From positions 1-13,764 of the forward strand of contig SXIE01000393.1 of assembly GCA_005772945.1 (NCBI GenBank): a DNA stretch of 13,764 bases, written 5' to 3'. The position numbers and the translations under genes were made by a program. This document shows positions 11,768 through 13,764 of the stretch, in pieces; the first letter of the stretch is position 1; every line of letters starts with the position of its first letter. The stretch comes from Pseudomonadota bacterium (lineage in GTDB: Bacteria > Myxococcota > UBA9042 > PHBI01). The notes beneath the pieces were generated by a model. It was not told where the DNA came from. It did no database searches and was given only the letters and a program-made list of their open reading frames with translations.

Positions 11768-13603
11768 ATGACCGAAGACGACTCCGCACGCGCAGCCATC
11801 CGCGCCCCCCCGCGGTCACGCGCGATCCCTAGACGTGCACGCCCACCGCCCATGAGCGCGCCCTCTCGCCGTGGCGCCAAGCGCGCCCCGCGCCGACCCC
11901 GCGTGGCGGCCAGCGTGCCGCGGATCCTGTCGATAGTGAGCGTCGTCGTCGCGCTCTATTTTGCCAAGGCGTTCCTGGTCCCGCTCGTCATGGCCGCGCT
12001 CCTGGCGTTCATCCTCACGCCCGTCGTCGACTTCCTGCAGCGTCGCGGCGTCGGTCGCGTGCTGGCCGTGCTGCTCGTCGTCGCCGCCGCGCTCGTGACG
12101 GGCGCCACCATCACCTACATCCTCGCGGACCAGTTCGTGAGTCTCGCCGTCGACCTCCCGACCCACCGCGCCGAGATCGAAGCCAAGTTGCAAGGCCTTC
12201 GCGGTTTGGGCTCGGGTGGGCTCGCGCGCCTGTTCGACATGCTGAGCGATCTCAGCGCCGGGCCGACCTCCGACGCGACCGTCGCGGTGGCGGCCGGCGG
12301 CGGCGAGCTGGAAAGCGCGCTCGGCCTGATCGAGGGCGGCCTCGGTTGGATAGCCGCTGCCTTCGTCGTCGTGCTGCTGGCCGTCTTCACCTTGATGCGG
12401 CGCGAGGACGTCCGGAACCGCGCGCTGCGTCTCCTCGGTCACCGCCGCCTCACCGGGGCGACGCGCGCCACCATCGAGGGGGGACGCCGCATCAGCCGAC
12501 TCCTGCTCCTGCAGCTCGCCATCAACGTCGGCTTTGGCGCCCTCTTCGGTATCGGGCTCGCCGTCATGGGGGTGCCGTACTGGTTCCTCTGGGGTGTCGG
12601 CGCCTCCGTCCTGCGCTTCATTCCGTACGTCGGCGTGCTCATCGCCGCCGCCGGGCCGGCGCTGGTCGCGGTCGCGACGACGCCGGGCTGGACTGTTCCC
12701 GCGGGCGTCTTCGGGTACGTCATCGCCATCGACCTCATCGTCGGCAACGTCGTCGAGCCCTTCCTCTTCAGCAAGCACACGGGGGTGTCGCCGCTCGCCC
12801 TACTCGTGGCGGCACTCTTCTGGACCTGGCTCTGGGGCCCGATCGGCCTGGTCCTCTCGACGCCGCTGACCATCTGCCTGGTCGTGCTGGGGCAGCACGC
12901 GCCACGCTTCCGCTTCCTGGCGACGTTGCTCGGTGACGAGCCCGCGCTCTCGCCGCCGGCGTCCTACTATCAGCGGCTGCTCGCGCGCGACGAGCGTGAG
13001 GCGCTCGCGGTCGCGTCGGCGCACGCGGCCGCGCATAGCCCGGCCGTCACGTTCGACGAGGTGCTCGTCCCCGCTCTGCGCCGCATCCGGCGCGACCGGC
13101 AGCGTGAAGGTGTCGACGCCAGTCACGAGACCTACGTGCTCGACGCGACCGCGCGCGCGGTGATCCACCTCGAGCTCCCGGTGCTCGCGGCGCCGTCGTC
13201 GCAGCCGGTCTTGGGTTGCCCCGCGCACCATCGCGCCGAGGAGATCGCGCTCGCGATGTTGGCCACGCTGTGCGCGCCGCACGGGGTGCGCGTCGAAGTG
13301 AGCTCGAGCCACGCGCTGGCCGCGGAGCTCGAGGCCCGCATCGCGCGCGACCAGCCGGTCCTGGTCGTCATCGCGGTCGTGCCGCCGGGTGGACTCACGC
13401 AGGCGGCATTCCTCTGCCGCAGGCTGCGGTGTTCATCCCCGACGCTGACCATCCTTGTCGCCTACCTCCGCCCGCCCAAGAACTTCGACGCGCTCCTCGT
13501 GCGCATGAAGAAGGCCGGTGCGAGCTATGTGACGACCTCGCTCGGCCAGACGGCAGGCCGCATCGAGGACCTTTTGCGACCCGTGCCGGCGGTGGCCGCA
13601 TGA
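11768..13603 (+). CDS. AI-2E family transporter with extra C-terminal Rossmann-like domain
   Basis: 611 residues; GAGGGG precedes the ATG at 11768. A basic, Pro/Arg-rich cytoplasmic N-terminus (1-50) is followed by the AI-2E/PerM membrane domain (~52-378): ILSIVSVVVALYFAKAFLVP, a loop region ~122-185, then RRISRLLLLQLAINVGFGAL (240-259), RFIPYVG (283-289), GNVVEPFLFSKHTGVSPLAL (326-345) and WGPIGLVLSTPLT (356-368). The family includes E. coli TqsA and YdiK; some export AI-2, others act as ion/H+ antiporters. Residues ~475-605 form a soluble alternating beta/alpha region (AEEIALAMLATLC, PVLVVIAVVPPGG, FLCRRLR, TLTILVAYL, AGASYVTTSLGQ). This resembles a B12-binding-type fold without the DxHxxG cobalamin motif. 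It is an accessory seen in some AI-2E proteins, about 250 residues longer than the minimal family. Its stop overlaps the next gene as ATGA. Confidence 0.85.
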   Translation: MTEDDSARAAIRAPPRSRAIPRRARPPPMSAPSRRGAKRAPRRPRVAASVPRILSIVSVVVALYFAKAFLVPLVMAALLAFILTPVVDFLQRRGVGRVLAVLLVVAAALVTGATITYILADQFVSLAVDLPTHRAEIEAKLQGLRGLGSGGLARLFDMLSDLSAGPTSDATVAVAAGGGELESALGLIEGGLGWIAAAFVVVLLAVFTLMRREDVRNRALRLLGHRRLTGATRATIEGGRRISRLLLLQLAINVGFGALFGIGLAVMGVPYWFLWGVGASVLRFIPYVGVLIAAAGPALVAVATTPGWTVPAGVFGYVIAIDLIVGNVVEPFLFSKHTGVSPLALLVAALFWTWLWGPIGLVLSTPLTICLVVLGQHAPRFRFLATLLGDEPALSPPASYYQRLLARDEREALAVASAHAAAHSPAVTFDEVLVPALRRIRRDRQREGVDASHETYVLDATARAVIHLELPVLAAPSSQPVLGCPAHHRAEEIALAMLATLCAPHGVRVEVSSSHALAAELEARIARDQPVLVVIAVVPPGGLTQAAFLCRRLRCSSPTLTILVAYLRPPKNFDALLVRMKKAGASYVTTSLGQTAGRIEDLLRPVPAVAA

Positions 13604-13764
13604 CCGTCGAACCCCCACGCCGCCCGCCCGCCGAGCCTTTCGCGCCCGTCGAGACCATCTCCGAGGTCGGGCGCGAGGCGGCGCTCCTCAAGACCGGCGC
13701 GCTGCAGAATGCCATCCTGAACAGCGCGAACTTCTCGAGCATCGCGACCGACGAGAAAGGCGTC
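13600..13764 (+). CDS. PAS-domain protein, probable sensor histidine kinase (partial)
   Basis: Only the first 55 residues are inside the window. The ATG at 13600 overlaps the transporter stop codon by 4 nt (ATGA), so it is probably translationally coupled. After a Pro-rich start (MTVEPPRRPPAEPFAPVE) comes REAALLKTGALQNAILNSAN (30-49) and FSSIATDEKGV, ending at the window edge. I recognise this as the start of a PAS domain type (LQxAIxNSANFSSIATDxKGV) seen repeatedly in multi-PAS hybrid sensor histidine kinases of proteobacteria. The kinase part is not visible, so the enzyme class is inferred. Its linkage to an AI-2E-type transporter and, divergently, to kaiCB fits known genomic pairing of KaiC with PAS sensor kinases outside cyanobacteria. 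Confidence 0.7.
   Translation, partial: MTVEPPRRPPAEPFAPVETISEVGREAALLKTGALQNAILNSANFSSIATDEKGV

Noticed and set aside
11406..11819. N-terminal extension of kaiC to an ATG at 11819
   Set aside because: The 138 added residues are not KaiC-like, they cross the divergent promoter region, and a GTG with AGGAG at 11405 fits the family start.
11816..12778. Minus-strand 320-codon frame inside the AI-2E transporter gene
   Set aside because: Composition is Arg/Asp/Glu/His-rich without hydrophobic core, and the plus strand gives a clear AI-2E membrane protein.
11768..13603. Calling the transporter an AI-2 (quorum signal) exporter
   Set aside because: The family name does not fix the substrate, members transport other solutes or ions, and no luxS or lsr genes are in the window.

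Overview
The window is a high-GC stretch of a Gram-negative bacterial chromosome. The best guess from gene content is Myxococcota (Polyangia-like) or a related deltaproteobacterial group. The reasons are four lipoprotein-type signal peptides, a small Cys-rich lipoprotein, a lipoprotein with a four-Cys C-terminal tail, an Ig-repeat/ice-binding-like surface protein, and frequent sigma-54-type promoters. This placement is inference, as there is no rRNA or marker gene here. No tRNA, rRNA, CRISPR array, insertion sequence or transposase was seen.

Layout. (1) 1-3152, minus strand: the 5' part of a very large lipoprotein with seven tandem Ig-like (Big_5/SbsA-type) repeats followed by a DUF3494 ice-binding-like domain cut by the window edge. 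(2) 3501-4337, minus: a probable outer-membrane beta-barrel-like lipoprotein of unknown function. (3) 4416-6532: a divergent pair, a DUF2383/PA2169-type four-helix protein (minus) and a lipoprotein with two SnoaL/NTF2-like domains (plus). (4) 6661-8813, minus: a compact four-gene unit, in transcription order an EncFtn-type encapsulated ferritin, an alpha/beta hydrolase (ATGA overlap), a Cys-rich lipoprotein and a YggT-like membrane protein. It converges on gene 5174-6532 across a strong hairpin. (5) 9169-9570, plus: a YtxH-like protein, divergent from the EncFtn unit. (6) 9604-11405, minus: kaiC then kaiB, overlapping by 4 nt, with no kaiA. (7) 11768-13764, plus: an AI-2E-family transporter with an extra C-terminal Rossmann-like domain, overlapping by 4 nt the start of a PAS-containing protein, probably a sensor kinase, cut by the window end.

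The most notable signal is regulatory. Between 4886 and 11768 there are six transcription-unit starts arranged as three divergent pairs. Each has a sequence resembling a sigma-54 -24/-12 promoter with the correct GG-N10-GC spacing. Five of the six would give leaders of about 30-38 nt. Two are perfect TGGCAC-N5-TTGC matches; the others have one or two mismatches. Each divergent region also holds inverted repeats between its two back-to-back promoters, including a perfect 17-bp palindrome at the exact midpoint of the first. The simplest reading is one sigma-54/enhancer-binding-protein regulon. It would join two ferritin-like proteins, KaiCB, YtxH, YggT, an AI-2E-type transporter and a PAS sensor, families often linked to stress or stationary phase. 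All functional statements come from reading the translated sequence and remembered family features; no database search was run.
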